Below are positions 16,917 to 25,724 of a stretch of 64,000 nt of DNA, piece after piece. The stretch lies in NCBI RefSeq assembly GCF_000251105.1, contig NC_017034.1, positions 124,001 through 188,000 of the forward strand. Direction: 5' to 3'. Position 1 is the first letter of the stretch. Each line of letters begins with the position of its first letter. This stretch comes from Methanocella conradii HZ254 (GTDB taxonomy: Archaea; Halobacteriota; Methanocellia; Methanocellales; Methanocellaceae). The notes under the pieces were generated by a model. That model saw nothing but the letters and a program-made list of their open reading frames with translations. It had not been told where the DNA came from and did not search any database. The position numbers were made by a program, and so were the translations under genes.

Positions 16917-18284
16917 ATGCTTGAATGTATCCCAACGAGAAAAGTGGAGCACACCGCAGGTAAGATCAACCCGGCGAAAGCGTGCCAGCCTTTAGGGGCC
17001 ATGTACGCCGCGCTCGGCATACATGGCTGTCTGCCTCACAGCCACGGCTCACAGGGCTGCTGTGCATACCATCGGATGGCCCTGACTCGCCACTTCCGTG
17101 ACCCGATAATGGCCTCCTCGAGCTCCTTCACCGAGGGCGCCTCGGTCTTCGGAGGCGCGGCGAACCTGAAGGCCTCGATAAAAAACGTGTTCAAGATATA
17201 TAACCCGGAGATAATGGCGGTGCATACGACCTGCCTGAGTGAGACGATAGGGGACGATGTTCCGACTATAATAAAGCAGTCGGAGGTCCCGGAGGGGAAG
17301 ATCGTAATTCATGCTAACACCCCCAGCTATGTAGGGTCCCACGTCACCGGCTTCTCGAACATGTGCAAGGCTATGGTATCTTATCTAGCCGAGTCGGACG
17401 GCAGGGCAAAGAAGGAGCGGGTGAATATCCTGCCAGGCTTCGTCAACCCCGGCGACATGAGGGAAATCAAGCGCCTGGTCCGTGAGCTTGGCGTCGAGAT
17501 GACCGTGTTCCCGGACACATCCAACGTGGTCGACGCGCCGCTAACCGGTAGGTACGAGATGTACCCGGAGGGCGGGGCGACCGTGGCGGAGATCCGCGAC
17601 TCGGGCAACTCTAAGCTAACGCTAGCCCTCGGCGCCTGGTCATCCGAGGCGGCCGGGGCCCTGCTACAGGAAAAATGCGGGGTCCCATGCGTGCCGCTGA
17701 AAATCCCGATAGGCCTTAAGGCGACCGATGAGTTCATCATGGCGCTAAAGGACGGATTTGGCGTGCCCGTGCCCCGCTCGCTCACGATTGAAAGGGGGCA
17801 GGTGGTCGATACGCTGATCGACACGCATTTCCACTACCAGGGCAAGAAGGTCGCCGTGGTCGGCGATCCTGACCTCGTGATACCGCTGACCGAGTTCCTG
17901 CTGACCATGGGCATGGTCCCGGCGTACGTCATGACAGGGACGCCTGGGCAGCGATTCGAGTCGGAAATCCAGCAAATGCTTGACGAGGCGGGCATCAAGG
18001 ACGGCGTGGCTAAAGCCGAGGGCGACCTGTTCGAGCTTCACAAGTGGGTTAAGGATAACCCCGTCGACCTTCTGATCGGCAACACCCACTGTAAGTACAT
18101 CGCCCGGGCGGAGGACGTACCCCTGGTCAGGTTCGGGTTCCCGATATTCGACAGGGCCGTACACTACCTTATGCCCGTCGTAGGCTACAGGGGGTGCTTG
18201 CGCCTGATCGAGCAGATCAGTAACGCTCTCCTGGAGCGGCGGGACCGCGACTGCAAGGACGAAGACTATGAGCTTATCCTGTGA
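16917..18284 (+). CDS. nifK: Nitrogenase molybdenum-iron protein beta chain
   Basis: The 455-residue chain is short for NifK because the N-terminal extension of proteobacterial proteins is absent, as in anaerobes. P-cluster cysteines lie in IHGCLPHSHGSQGCCAYHR and TTCLSETIGDD. The NTPSYVGSHVTGF motif follows. It forms the alpha2-beta2 dinitrogenase with NifD. The stop overlaps the nifE start by 17 bp, consistent with translational coupling. Confidence 0.95.
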   Translation: MLECIPTRKVEHTAGKINPAKACQPLGAMYAALGIHGCLPHSHGSQGCCAYHRMALTRHFRDPIMASSSSFTEGASVFGGAANLKASIKNVFKIYNPEIMAVHTTCLSETIGDDVPTIIKQSEVPEGKIVIHANTPSYVGSHVTGFSNMCKAMVSYLAESDGRAKKERVNILPGFVNPGDMREIKRLVRELGVEMTVFPDTSNVVDAPLTGRYEMYPEGGATVAEIRDSGNSKLTLALGAWSSEAAGALLQEKCGVPCVPLKIPIGLKATDEFIMALKDGFGVPVPRSLTIERGQVVDTLIDTHFHYQGKKVAVVGDPDLVIPLTEFLLTMGMVPAYVMTGTPGQRFESEIQQMLDEAGIKDGVAKAEGDLFELHKWVKDNPVDLLIGNTHCKYIARAEDVPLVRFGFPIFDRAVHYLMPVVGYRGCLRLIEQISNALLERRDRDCKDEDYELIL

Positions 18285-19662
18285 CGTAAATATGGACGCG
18301 TATTGCTCGCAGCCAGTACAGGAAGCCTTGATCGACGAGCGGCAGAGCTCAATCGTGACCAAGGGGAAAAGCAAAGGCCATATAAGCTGCACCAGCGATA
18401 GCATTGCCGGGGCCGTAAGCCAGAGGGCTTGCGTTTATTGTGGGGCCAGGGTTGTCCTTAACCCGGTGACAGACGCGGCACACCTCGTACACGGGCCCAT
18501 CGGCTGTGCCGCGTACACCTGGGACATCCGGGGAAGCCTGTCGAGCGGCCCTGAAATGTATCGTAACAGCTTCTCCACTGACCTGGGCGAGCGCGACGTC
18601 ATCTTCGGGGGAGAGCGGAAGCTTGCCGCCTGTATTGACGAGATAGTGGCCATGCACAGGCCGCCGGCGATATTCGTATATTCGACGTGCGTCATCGGGG
18701 TTATAGGCGACGACATAGGCTCTGTCTGCAGGGAAGCCTCGCAGAGGCATGGCATCGACGTCATACCCGTCGAGTCGACAGGATTTAGGTCCGGTAACAA
18801 GATCATCGGATATCGGGCAGCCGCCGACGCCCTCCTGAAGCTCATTCAACCCGGAGAGGAGGCCGTTAAGCCCACCCGTAAGGTCAACTTTCTGGGAGAG
18901 TACAACCTGGGCGGCGAAAAATGGGTGGTCGAAAGATACATGAGGGATATAGGCGTCGAGGTCAACGTGGCCTTTACTGGCGACTCGACGGTGGCCAGGC
19001 TAAAGCAAGCGCCCCGGGCATGCCTGAACCTTGTGCAATGCACGGGCTCAATGCACTATGTGGCGAGGAGGATGGAAGAGGCGTTCGGCATCCCGTACAT
19101 AGACGTGAACTTTTTCGGAGCCGATAACACGGCGGAGTCGCTGCGGAAGATAGCGGAATTTTACGGCGAGGATGCTAAGAATAGGGCCGAAGCGCTCATC
19201 GGGCGGGAGATGGCGCGAATAGGGCCATCCCTCAGGAAGTATCGGGAAAAGCTTGCCGGCAAGCGTGCCGCAATCTACGTGGGCGGGGCATTCAAGGCAT
19301 CAGCCATCATCCGCCAGATGAAAGAGCTCGGGATGGAAGTCGTCCTCACAGGGACGCAGACGGGCAAAAAGGAAGAATACGAAAAGCTTGATGGCATGCT
19401 GAGCGATGGGGCGGTCATAATCGACGACGCTAACCCTGCCGAAATTGAAATGTTCCTGCGGGAAAAGAAAGTCGACGTCATGGTAGGCGGCGTCAAGGAG
19501 CGATTCCTGGCCTATAAGCTGGGCGTCGGCTTCGTGGACCACAACCATGACCGCAAAGAGTGCCTGGCCGGGTTCGACGGGGCAGTCAATTTTGCCCGGG
19601 AAATTTACCGTACGGCCTGCTCTCCGGTCTGGAAGCACGTCAAGAAAGGTGTGAAGCCATGA
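18268..19662 (+). CDS. nifE: FeMo-cofactor scaffold protein NifE
   Basis: The 464-residue NifD homologue keeps the cluster cysteines (RACVYCGARV, HGPIGCAAYTWDIRGS, STCVIGVIGDD) but lacks the His ligand of mature FeMo-co. The WDIRGS motif is typical of NifE. With NifN it receives NifB-co and matures it to FeMo-co with molybdate and homocitrate. The stop overlaps the nifN start (ATGA). Confidence 0.93.
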   Translation: MSLSCDVNMDAYCSQPVQEALIDERQSSIVTKGKSKGHISCTSDSIAGAVSQRACVYCGARVVLNPVTDAAHLVHGPIGCAAYTWDIRGSLSSGPEMYRNSFSTDLGERDVIFGGERKLAACIDEIVAMHRPPAIFVYSTCVIGVIGDDIGSVCREASQRHGIDVIPVESTGFRSGNKIIGYRAAADALLKLIQPGEEAVKPTRKVNFLGEYNLGGEKWVVERYMRDIGVEVNVAFTGDSTVARLKQAPRACLNLVQCTGSMHYVARRMEEAFGIPYIDVNFFGADNTAESLRKIAEFYGEDAKNRAEALIGREMARIGPSLRKYREKLAGKRAAIYVGGAFKASAIIRQMKELGMEVVLTGTQTGKKEEYEKLDGMLSDGAVIIDDANPAEIEMFLREKKVDVMVGGVKERFLAYKLGVGFVDHNHDRKECLAGFDGAVNFAREIYRTACSPVWKHVKKGVKP

Positions 19663-21023
19663 GCCGGGTAAAGCAGGTCAACGAGAACCAGTGCCAGATG
19701 TGCATGCCGCTCGGCGGCGTCGTCGCCGTCAAGGGAGTCGAAAACGCCATGCCGCTCGTCCACGGCTCACAGGGCTGCAGCACGTACATGCGCCTCACGA
19801 ACGTGGAGCATTACAACGAGCCCCTGGACATTGCCTCGTCAGCCCTGAACGAGAAGCAGACCATCTATGGCGGCGAGGCGAGCCTGCGAAAGGCGCTGGA
19901 CAACGTCATACGGGTCTACCGGCCGAAGGTCATAGGCGTCCTGACAACCTGCCTCGCGGAAACCATAGGAGAGGACGTGGAGCGGATAGTCGAGGCCTAC
20001 GTGAAAGACCGCAATATAAAGGATATAGATATTATACCGGTGTCCACGCCAAGCTATGGGGGAAGCCATACAGAAGGATTTTGGGCGGCCACGAAGGAGA
20101 TGATCGCATATTATGCCAGGCCTGCAGAAAAGCATGCGGGCATAAACGTGATCATACCTCACGTAAGCACCGCAGACATCCGGGAGATAAAGCGCATCCT
20201 CGGGCTAATGGGGATCGAATATACCTTGATGCCCGACTACTCGATGACGCTGGACCGCCCATATGAGGAGCGGTATCATAAGGTCCCGCCCGGCGGGACG
20301 CGCACGCCTGATATTTCCCGCATGACGGGGGCCAGGGCCACCATCCAGTTCGGCCTGACATGCCCGGATGAGCTATCTCCTGGGCTGTTCCTGCAGCAGG
20401 AGTATGGCGTGCCCCTGATAAGCCTGCCGCTGCCCATCGGCCTGGAGAACACTGACCGTTTCCTGGAAGCCCTAAAAATGCTCGGTGGACGGCCTATGCC
20501 TGAAGCCCTTGCCCTGGAGAGAGGGTGGCTTCTCGACGCCATGGCCGACTCCCATAAGCATAATGCCGAAGGCCGGCCGGTCGTTTATGGCGAGCCCGAG
20601 CTGGTTTACGCCTTCGCCAGCATGTGCGCGGAAAATGGGGCCGTTCCCGTGGTAATTGCCACCGGGACGCGGAACGGCCGGCTCATCGCCAGGCTCAAGC
20701 TATTGCTGGCTGAAGCGGATGAGCCGCCCACGCTCCTCGAAGAGGCCGATTTCGCCTCCATCCTCGAGGCTGCCGCTAAAATGAGCGCCAACGTGGCAGT
20801 CGGCCACTCCGGGGGTAAGCTCCTGACAGAGCGCCTCGGCATCCCCGTCGTGCGGGTCGGGTTCCCCATTCATGACCGGATGGGCGGCCAGCGGATATTA
20901 TCCGTAGGCTACGCCGGCTCGCTTGCATTCCTGGATCGCTTCACTAACGCGCTGCTTGAAAAGAAGCTTGCGACGTATCGGCAGTCGAAAAAAGAAGAGC
21001 TGCTAATAAAGGAGGAGGGGTGA
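19659..21023 (+). CDS. nifN: FeMo-cofactor scaffold protein NifN
   Basis: Starting at the ATG at 19659, which overlaps the nifE stop, the protein is 454 residues. It has NifK-like motifs (NENQCQMCMPLGGVVAVKG, LVHGSQGCSTYMRLTNVEHY, TTCLAETIGEDV, STPSYGGSHTEGF). It is the beta-like half of the NifEN scaffold. The upstream in-frame extension to 19560 lies in nifE and is rejected. The next gene overlaps its end by 4 bp. Confidence 0.93.
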   Translation: MSRVKQVNENQCQMCMPLGGVVAVKGVENAMPLVHGSQGCSTYMRLTNVEHYNEPLDIASSALNEKQTIYGGEASLRKALDNVIRVYRPKVIGVLTTCLAETIGEDVERIVEAYVKDRNIKDIDIIPVSTPSYGGSHTEGFWAATKEMIAYYARPAEKHAGINVIIPHVSTADIREIKRILGLMGIEYTLMPDYSMTLDRPYEERYHKVPPGGTRTPDISRMTGARATIQFGLTCPDELSPGLFLQQEYGVPLISLPLPIGLENTDRFLEALKMLGGRPMPEALALERGWLLDAMADSHKHNAEGRPVVYGEPELVYAFASMCAENGAVPVVIATGTRNGRLIARLKLLLAEADEPPTLLEEADFASILEAAAKMSANVAVGHSGGKLLTERLGIPVVRVGFPIHDRMGGQRILSVGYAGSLAFLDRFTNALLEKKLATYRQSKKEELLIKEEG

Positions 21024-21652
21024 TGGCCAAGGAAATCGCAGTATTCCTGGGGGCGGATGGCTTAAGCGCCTCGCTGGACGAGCCAGGAAGGGTCACCGTT
21101 TTTCGCCGGGCACAGGGGTCATGGAAAATTGACAGGGAAATGGGGCTATCAATGGGCGGGGTGAAAGGAATGCATGAGCTGCGCCTGAAGATGGCTGAAA
21201 TAATCCGGTTCATGGATGGGTGCACGATCTTCGTGGCGAGAGCGGTGAGCGGCGTCCCATACTTTGAGCTGGAAAAGGCCGGGTGTGGCGTCTGGGAGGT
21301 CGCCGGCGAGCCTGCTGATTTTCTCGAGGACGTCTGGAAACAGGAGGAAAAGGAGCGGGCTCTGATCAGGATGCAAGCCCCGCCGGCGGCCATGCCTGTC
21401 CCCGAGGAAAAGACCCCGGGCAATTTTTATATTAACATTAAGGAGTTACAGGGAAATGGGGCGGATGTTAGCAGCAAGCAGGTCCTGCAGAAGTTCATCC
21501 GTAGGGGCGACTTTGTCACGCTTGTCATCATTTGTGGCCATGTCCCTCCGTGGATCGAGGTTGAAGCGATGGGGAGCGGATATCTCCTTGAGGCCGAGCG
21601 CCTGGGCAAGAACGAATACAGGGTCAAGATCGCCAAAAAAGCACAACAGTGA
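21020..21652 (+). CDS. AnfO-family nitrogenase accessory protein
   Basis: The 210-residue protein begins MMAKEIAVFLGADG and contains GCTIFVARAVSGVPYFELEK followed by VWEVAGEPADFLEDVW, features I recognise from AnfO, an accessory protein first named in Fe-only nitrogenase clusters. The last ~70 residues (FYINIKELQGNGADVSSKQV) form a separate small domain after a Pro-rich linker. It is translationally coupled to nifN, in the slot where other nif operons carry nifX. Its role is unknown; cofactor or scaffold handling is an inference. Confidence 0.75.
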   Translation: MMAKEIAVFLGADGLSASLDEPGRVTVFRRAQGSWKIDREMGLSMGGVKGMHELRLKMAEIIRFMDGCTIFVARAVSGVPYFELEKAGCGVWEVAGEPADFLEDVWKQEEKERALIRMQAPPAAMPVPEEKTPGNFYINIKELQGNGADVSSKQVLQKFIRRGDFVTLVIICGHVPPWIEVEAMGSGYLLEAERLGKNEYRVKIAKKAQQ

Positions 21653-21687
21653 AGATGTGTATATAAATAAAATTAAACTGAAATATG

Positions 21688-21698
21688 TTGTTTAGTAA
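21688..21698 (+). promoter_or_regulatory. Mo-region motif variant upstream of modA
   Basis: TTGTTTAGTAA sits just before a TATA-like stretch (tatatgtata, 21700-21710) and about 50 nt before modA. The same core TTGTTTAGTA recurs at 30480 in front of tfx. It is a candidate operator; no regulator binding has been shown. Confidence 0.4.
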
Positions 21699-21747
21699 AA
21701 TATATGTATAACCCACTGCTTTATTTAACCTTCATGGGAGGAATATT

Positions 21748-22572
21748 ATGGAAAAGAACGTTAAGCTTGTAAGCGGCATTTTTATTATGGCATTGATGCT
21801 GGCAGTATTGGTGGCGGGGTGTGGCGGCCCGTCGGCGACGCCGGCTGCCACGCCGAAGGCCGACCTGACCGTGTTCGCGGCCGCCTCGCTGAGCGGCGCC
21901 TTCAATGAGACGAAGGCCGCCTACGAGGCAAGCCACCCGAACGTCAACATCATATATAATTTCGATGGCACCCAGAGCCTGCGGACCCAGGTCGAGCAGG
22001 GCGCCTATGCGGACGTGTTCGCCTCGGCCTCGGCGTCGCACATGAACGCCCTCAAGGGCGAGGGCTACATGAATAACTCCACTGTGGCTAACTTTGCCAA
22101 CAACAAGCTCGCCGTGATAGTGCCAAAGGATAACCCGGCAAAGATAGGCAGCCTGCACGATTTGGCGAACCCGGGAGTGAAGATAGTAATGGGGACGAAG
22201 GACGTGCCAGTGGGCAGCTACACTCTACAAATACTTGATAAGATGGCAAACAACTCCTCGTACGGGCCGGATTACAGGAGCAAGGTGATGGCGAACGTCA
22301 TATCGCAGGAGACTACCGTAAACTACGTCGTGGCCAAGGTGGCGCTGGGCGAGGCAGACGCGGGCTTCGTATACGTCTCGGACGTCCCCGCGGAGTACAG
22401 GGACAAGGTGTCGGTGGTCGCAATCCCGGACAGCCTGAACGTGGTGGCAGTATACCCGATAGGCGTGCTGAAGGAGTCAAAGCACCCTGAAGAGGCCCAA
22501 AAGTTCATAGATTTCGTCAGGTCAGATGAAGGCAAGGCCATCCTGGCAAAGTACGGCTTCACCCCGGTGTAA
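21748..22572 (+). CDS. modA: Molybdate ABC transporter substrate-binding lipoprotein
   Basis: The 274-residue protein has a signal peptide with lipobox (VAGCGG), an Ala/Pro/Thr linker, then ModA features: DLTVFAAASLSGAFNETKAAYE, NFDGTQSLRTQVEQGAYADVFASAS and VSQETTVNYVVAKVALGEADAGFVYVSD. It captures molybdate (possibly tungstate) outside the cell. GGGAGG precedes the ATG. Its position after the nif operon links uptake to the cofactor demand of nitrogenase. Confidence 0.94.
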   Translation: MEKNVKLVSGIFIMALMLAVLVAGCGGPSATPAATPKADLTVFAAASLSGAFNETKAAYEASHPNVNIIYNFDGTQSLRTQVEQGAYADVFASASASHMNALKGEGYMNNSTVANFANNKLAVIVPKDNPAKIGSLHDLANPGVKIVMGTKDVPVGSYTLQILDKMANNSSYGPDYRSKVMANVISQETTVNYVVAKVALGEADAGFVYVSDVPAEYRDKVSVVAIPDSLNVVAVYPIGVLKESKHPEEAQKFIDFVRSDEGKAILAKYGFTPV

Positions 22573-22578
22573 TGGTGC

Positions 22579-23397
22579 ATGGCGCGGATGCGGAGGACAA
22601 AAGATGGTAAAGGCATACAGGCCTTAGCCATCTTATTCTTCTTGCTCGTAGTCGCCTTTATCGTCCTGCCCCTGGCATCGCTATTCATAAAGATGGAGTG
22701 GGGCGGCCTGCAAGGATATTTAAGCGCCCCGCTAGTCGTGGATGCCCTGAGGCTAAGCTTCCTGACCTCTGCCGTATCGACTCTCATCGTGGTCATCACG
22801 GGCACCCCGGTGGCATACGTCAACGCCCGCTTCGAGTACCCGGCAAAGGATGCGATCGATACCATGATAGACCTGCCGGTGGTCATACCGCCCGCGGTGG
22901 CGGGACTGGCGCTCCTGATGGCCTTCGGAAGGCGGGGCGTGCTCGGGCAGCATTTGAACGCCCTCGGCATCGACCTGGCGTTCACCACCATGGCCGTGAT
23001 AATGGCCCAGGTCTTCGTATCCTCGCCGTTCTTCATAAGGCAGGCCCGCACCAGCTTCGAGGACGTGGACCGGGCGTATGAGCACGCCGCGCGGACGCTG
23101 GGAGCCTCTCCCTTGAAGACTTTCATGTACGTAACGGTGCCCATCGCCATGAACGGCCTCGTATCCGGCGCAATACTATCATGGGCACGGGCCCTGGGCG
23201 AGTTCGGGGCCACCATCATGTTCGCCGGCAACTTCGAAGGGCGCACCCAGACGATGCCCCTGGCCATCTACACGGCCATGCAGGGCGACATAGACGCCTC
23301 CATATTACTATCCATCATACTCGTGGCCATCTCTTTCATCGTCATAGTGGCGGTGAAGATGCTGACGAGGAGGGGGCTCATCATTGCTCAGGATTAG
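22579..23397 (+). CDS. modB: Molybdate ABC transporter permease
   Basis: The 272-residue integral membrane protein has about six hydrophobic segments and the permease EAA loop (ARTLGASPLKTFMYVTVPIAM...GEFGATIMFAG) that contacts the ATPase. It starts 6 bp after modA and overlaps modC by 14 bp. Confidence 0.93.
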   Translation: MARMRRTKDGKGIQALAILFFLLVVAFIVLPLASLFIKMEWGGLQGYLSAPLVVDALRLSFLTSAVSTLIVVITGTPVAYVNARFEYPAKDAIDTMIDLPVVIPPAVAGLALLMAFGRRGVLGQHLNALGIDLAFTTMAVIMAQVFVSSPFFIRQARTSFEDVDRAYEHAARTLGASPLKTFMYVTVPIAMNGLVSGAILSWARALGEFGATIMFAGNFEGRTQTMPLAIYTAMQGDIDASILLSIILVAISFIVIVAVKMLTRRGLIIAQD

Positions 23398-24091
23398 GGT
23401 CACGAGGGCGCTCCGGGACTTCACGCTTGACGTGGACATCGAGTCGGACAATGGCACGGTGGTGCTGATGGGCAATAACGGCTCGGGCAAGACGACGGTG
23501 CTGAACATGGTGGCCGGCATCGCCAGGCCTGACGCGGGCGTCATAAAGGTTAAAGAGAAGACGTTTTTCGACTCGGAAGCAGGGATAGACGTCCCGATCG
23601 AGGACCGTAACGTGGGCTACGTATTCCAGAATTATGCCCTGTTCCCCCACATGTCCGTGTACGATAACGTGGCCTTCGGCCCCCGCATGAGGGGGGCACC
23701 GCCGGGCGAGGTCGAGGAAAGGGTTAAGCACGAGCTGGAAGCGCTGGGAATGTGGGGGCTGAGAGATGCTAAGGCCTCAAGGCTTTCGGGGGGCCAGAAG
23801 CAGAAAGTGGCGCTGGCCAGGTGCCTCGCCGCAAGGCCATCGCTTCTCCTGATGGACGAGCCGCTCAGCGCCCTCGACGCCGAGACGCAGGCATGGACGA
23901 GGTCTTGTATAAAGCAGCACATCAGGGACGGGCACATGCCCGCCATCATAGTCACGCATAGCCTCGCCGACGCCATAGAGCTCGGCGACATGGTATTCAT
24001 CATGGACAGAGGAAGGGTGGCGGCCAGCGGCAGGGCTGACGAGATGCTTAAAAACGGGTCCCACACGTTCATAAACAGCTTTTTCAGGTAG
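23384..24091 (+). CDS. modC: Molybdate ABC transporter ATPase
   Basis: The 235-residue ATPase has Walker A GNNGSGKTT, signature LSGGQKQKVALAR, Walker B LLLMDEPLSALD and the switch His in IIVTHSLADAIELG. It starts at TTG 23384 inside modB. It lacks the C-terminal TOBE/Mop domain that senses molybdate in longer ModC proteins; a free molbindin is encoded at 27912. The Q-loop is VFQNYALFPHMSVYDNV. Confidence 0.92.
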   Translation: MLRIRVTRALRDFTLDVDIESDNGTVVLMGNNGSGKTTVLNMVAGIARPDAGVIKVKEKTFFDSEAGIDVPIEDRNVGYVFQNYALFPHMSVYDNVAFGPRMRGAPPGEVEERVKHELEALGMWGLRDAKASRLSGGQKQKVALARCLAARPSLLLMDEPLSALDAETQAWTRSCIKQHIRDGHMPAIIVTHSLADAIELGDMVFIMDRGRVAASGRADEMLKNGSHTFINSFFR

Positions 24092-24526
24092 CTAGACGCG
24101 GAGGCGAGGCAGGGGGATCCATCCTGCCCAGCGGTCGAGAAAAAGAAACGCAGTTATGGCTATAGACGTGGCAATAATGGACATATCTGCAAACGTGGGT
24201 TTTTTCATGTGCAGGAAAGTACGGCGGGGCCTGTAGCCGAAAGCCCTGCCCTCCATCGAGACGACGAGGCAGTCAACCCTGGATATGGCCTGGATGACGA
24301 CGAGCCAGATTGTGAGCGTAAGGGCGTACCTGGATCGGACGATGGATATGGCCGGCCCGGCCTTTATGAGATGGGCGGCCAGGAGGATGGCCGCCAGGCT
24401 CAACGCCTCGAAGGCGAGGCTGTCGAATAAAAAAATGCAAACGCTGAAGGCCGAAAGGGCCACGAGCTTCGCCACCGGGTCAAGGCGGTGAAGCGCCGAG
24501 TTCCCCTCCTGGTATTTTACGCGCAT
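24092..24526 (-). CDS. Shortened ECF-type transporter T-component (CbiQ-like)
   Basis: The 144-residue protein starts with the CbiQ/EcfT N-terminus (LHRLDPVAKLVALSAFSV) followed by membrane segments. It then jumps to the C-terminal coupling region (SRVDCLVVSMEGRAFGYRPRRT) and a last hydrophobic helix. Typical T-components are about 230-270 residues, so the central ~100 residues are missing while the frame is kept. It may be a decayed gene or a compact partner of the adjacent S-like protein. It is convergent with modC, abutting it exactly. Confidence 0.65.
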   Translation of the reverse strand: MRVKYQEGNSALHRLDPVAKLVALSAFSVCIFLFDSLAFEALSLAAILLAAHLIKAGPAISIVRSRYALTLTIWLVVIQAISRVDCLVVSMEGRAFGYRPRRTFLHMKKPTFADMSIIATSIAITAFLFLDRWAGWIPLPRLRV

Positions 24527-24532
24527 CCTGCC

Positions 24533-25591
24533 CTAGTAAAGCTTTATTTTCACGACGTCCCTCACCCACATTGAGCCAGGCCTGCCCTTTGCCACGACGT
24601 CGCACAGGCCTTTGCCATTCGGCACGAGGATGATGCCATCGTTAACCTCTGACGCCGAAAACGTCTGCTGGTACCCGTCGCTTGCGATGACGTCAATATG
24701 CCCGGGGTTGCCGCCGGCACACTGCATTTCCACTATGGCGCTCAGGGGCAGCCCCGTATAGTTTCTGGCGGGCTCAACGCCCGACCTCGTCTCCTTCGCG
24801 GCGTACACCGTGATAAACCTGGAGGCGTAGTCTGCCAGGTCGTACGTGTTATTATCGCCCGTCGCGCATTCCACGTATAGTTTAGCGTGCATATCCGTGC
24901 CGTTCGTAGCGGGAGGTGCCGTCGAGCCTCCTGACGGCTGCGCCAGGCTCACGCAGTACGCCCCGGCCAGCACGGCCAGGAAAGCTATGAGGACGATTGC
25001 CACCATGCCAGGCACGCTGAAAATGCCCGACTTTTTAGGCTCTGCGGGCTTTTTGAGGGCGCCAGAATCGACGAGAAGCCTGTATATGCCCAGGCCCATG
25101 TAGCCGGCGAATATGGCGCCCGATAGCAGGGAGAAAACGCTTACGGTGCCGAGCAGATAATAGTTGCCCCCAAAGCGGTTATATAGCAACTGGTTTATGA
25201 GTATGTTCGCCCAGGAGCCCAGGGCGCCGGCGACTATAAACCCAATCGTCTTGTTGAGCCTTTTTAGCGGCCAGAACCCGAGCTCGGCGAATATTCCCTC
25301 CGCCAGCGAGACGAGGAGCACGCCCGCCCCCAGGTGGCTGCCCGAGACGAACTCCACGAAGCCTTTCAGGAGGCCAGCCAGGGCTCCCGAGCCCTTCTTA
25401 TCCACGATCGCCATTATCAGCATAATCCAGAATATGTGCAGCCCGGAGAGGAACTGGCCCGCAAAAGGTATGCCGGTCAGGCCTCCAAAGGTGCTTGCCA
25501 GGTATCCGACGTACGTCGATGCCACCCCTCCAAGGCAGCTTAGTATCGCTATGAACAGCAAATCCCTGGTGCTAAAATAGTATCTAGCCAT
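24533..25591 (-). CDS. ECF S-component-like membrane protein fused to a molybdopterin-oxidoreductase-fold domain
   Basis: The 352-residue protein has two parts. Residues 1-190 carry about six hydrophobic helices resembling ECF S-components of the YkoE/thiamine-related type (ISMARYYFSTRDLLFIAILS, FAELGFWPLKRLNKTIGFIV, GALGSWANILINQLLY). After another membrane helix (about 205-228), the rest resembles the sulfite-oxidase-type molybdopterin-binding fold (YTGLPLSAIVEMQCAGG, VIASDGYQQTFSASEV, WVRDVVKIKL), presumably outside the cell. I chose the ATG at 25591, with GGTGAT just upstream, over a TTG 27 nt earlier. The shortened T-like gene follows after 6 bp. The substrate is unknown. Confidence 0.7.
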   Translation of the reverse strand: MARYYFSTRDLLFIAILSCLGGVASTYVGYLASTFGGLTGIPFAGQFLSGLHIFWIMLIMAIVDKKGSGALAGLLKGFVEFVSGSHLGAGVLLVSLAEGIFAELGFWPLKRLNKTIGFIVAGALGSWANILINQLLYNRFGGNYYLLGTVSVFSLLSGAIFAGYMGLGIYRLLVDSGALKKPAEPKKSGIFSVPGMVAIVLIAFLAVLAGAYCVSLAQPSGGSTAPPATNGTDMHAKLYVECATGDNNTYDLADYASRFITVYAAKETRSGVEPARNYTGLPLSAIVEMQCAGGNPGHIDVIASDGYQQTFSASEVNDGIILVPNGKGLCDVVAKGRPGSMWVRDVVKIKLY

Positions 25592-25638
25592 AGATATCAC
25601 CATTAATGCATTAAGCAACTAAATTCTATTTATAATTA

Positions 25639-25649
25639 TTGTTAAACAT
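25639..25649. promoter_or_regulatory. Mo-region motif between the ECF-S-like gene and moeA
   Basis: TTGTTAAACAT lies in the divergent intergenic region, 48 nt before the minus-strand ECF-S-like start and 76 nt before moeA. A second partial copy (aatgttaatgttta) follows at about 25656. It matches the family at 27094, 30493 and 34281. Confidence 0.45.
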
Positions 25650-25693
25650 TGGTATAATGTTAATGTTTATTATTGTACATAACTCATCAAAAT

Positions 25694-25701
25694 GCTTATA
25701 G
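25694..25701 (+). promoter_or_regulatory. TATA box of moeA
   Basis: GCTTATAG is centred about 27 nt before the moeA ATG, so transcription is predicted to begin at or next to the start codon, giving a leaderless mRNA. No Shine-Dalgarno sequence is visible. Confidence 0.5.
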
Positions 25702-25724
25702 CTAAATAAAAGTAATTAACACCT

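Noticed and set aside
15311..18284. Vanadium or iron-only nitrogenase (vnfDK/anfDK)
   Set aside because: nifD and nifK are 4 bp apart with no delta-subunit gene between, the nifE and nifN scaffold genes follow, and the motifs fit Mo-type proteins. Only the AnfO-like gene hinted otherwise.
17745..18404. 219-codon minus-strand frame over nifK
   Set aside because: It is antisense to nifK and nifE, and no recognised motif is present.
19560..19658. N-terminal extension of nifN
   Set aside because: It lies inside nifE; the ATG at 19659 overlapping the nifE stop gives the normal NifN N-terminus.
22323..23267. 314-codon minus-strand frame over modA/modB
   Set aside because: Shadow of modA and modB; low-complexity Arg/Ala/Ser content.
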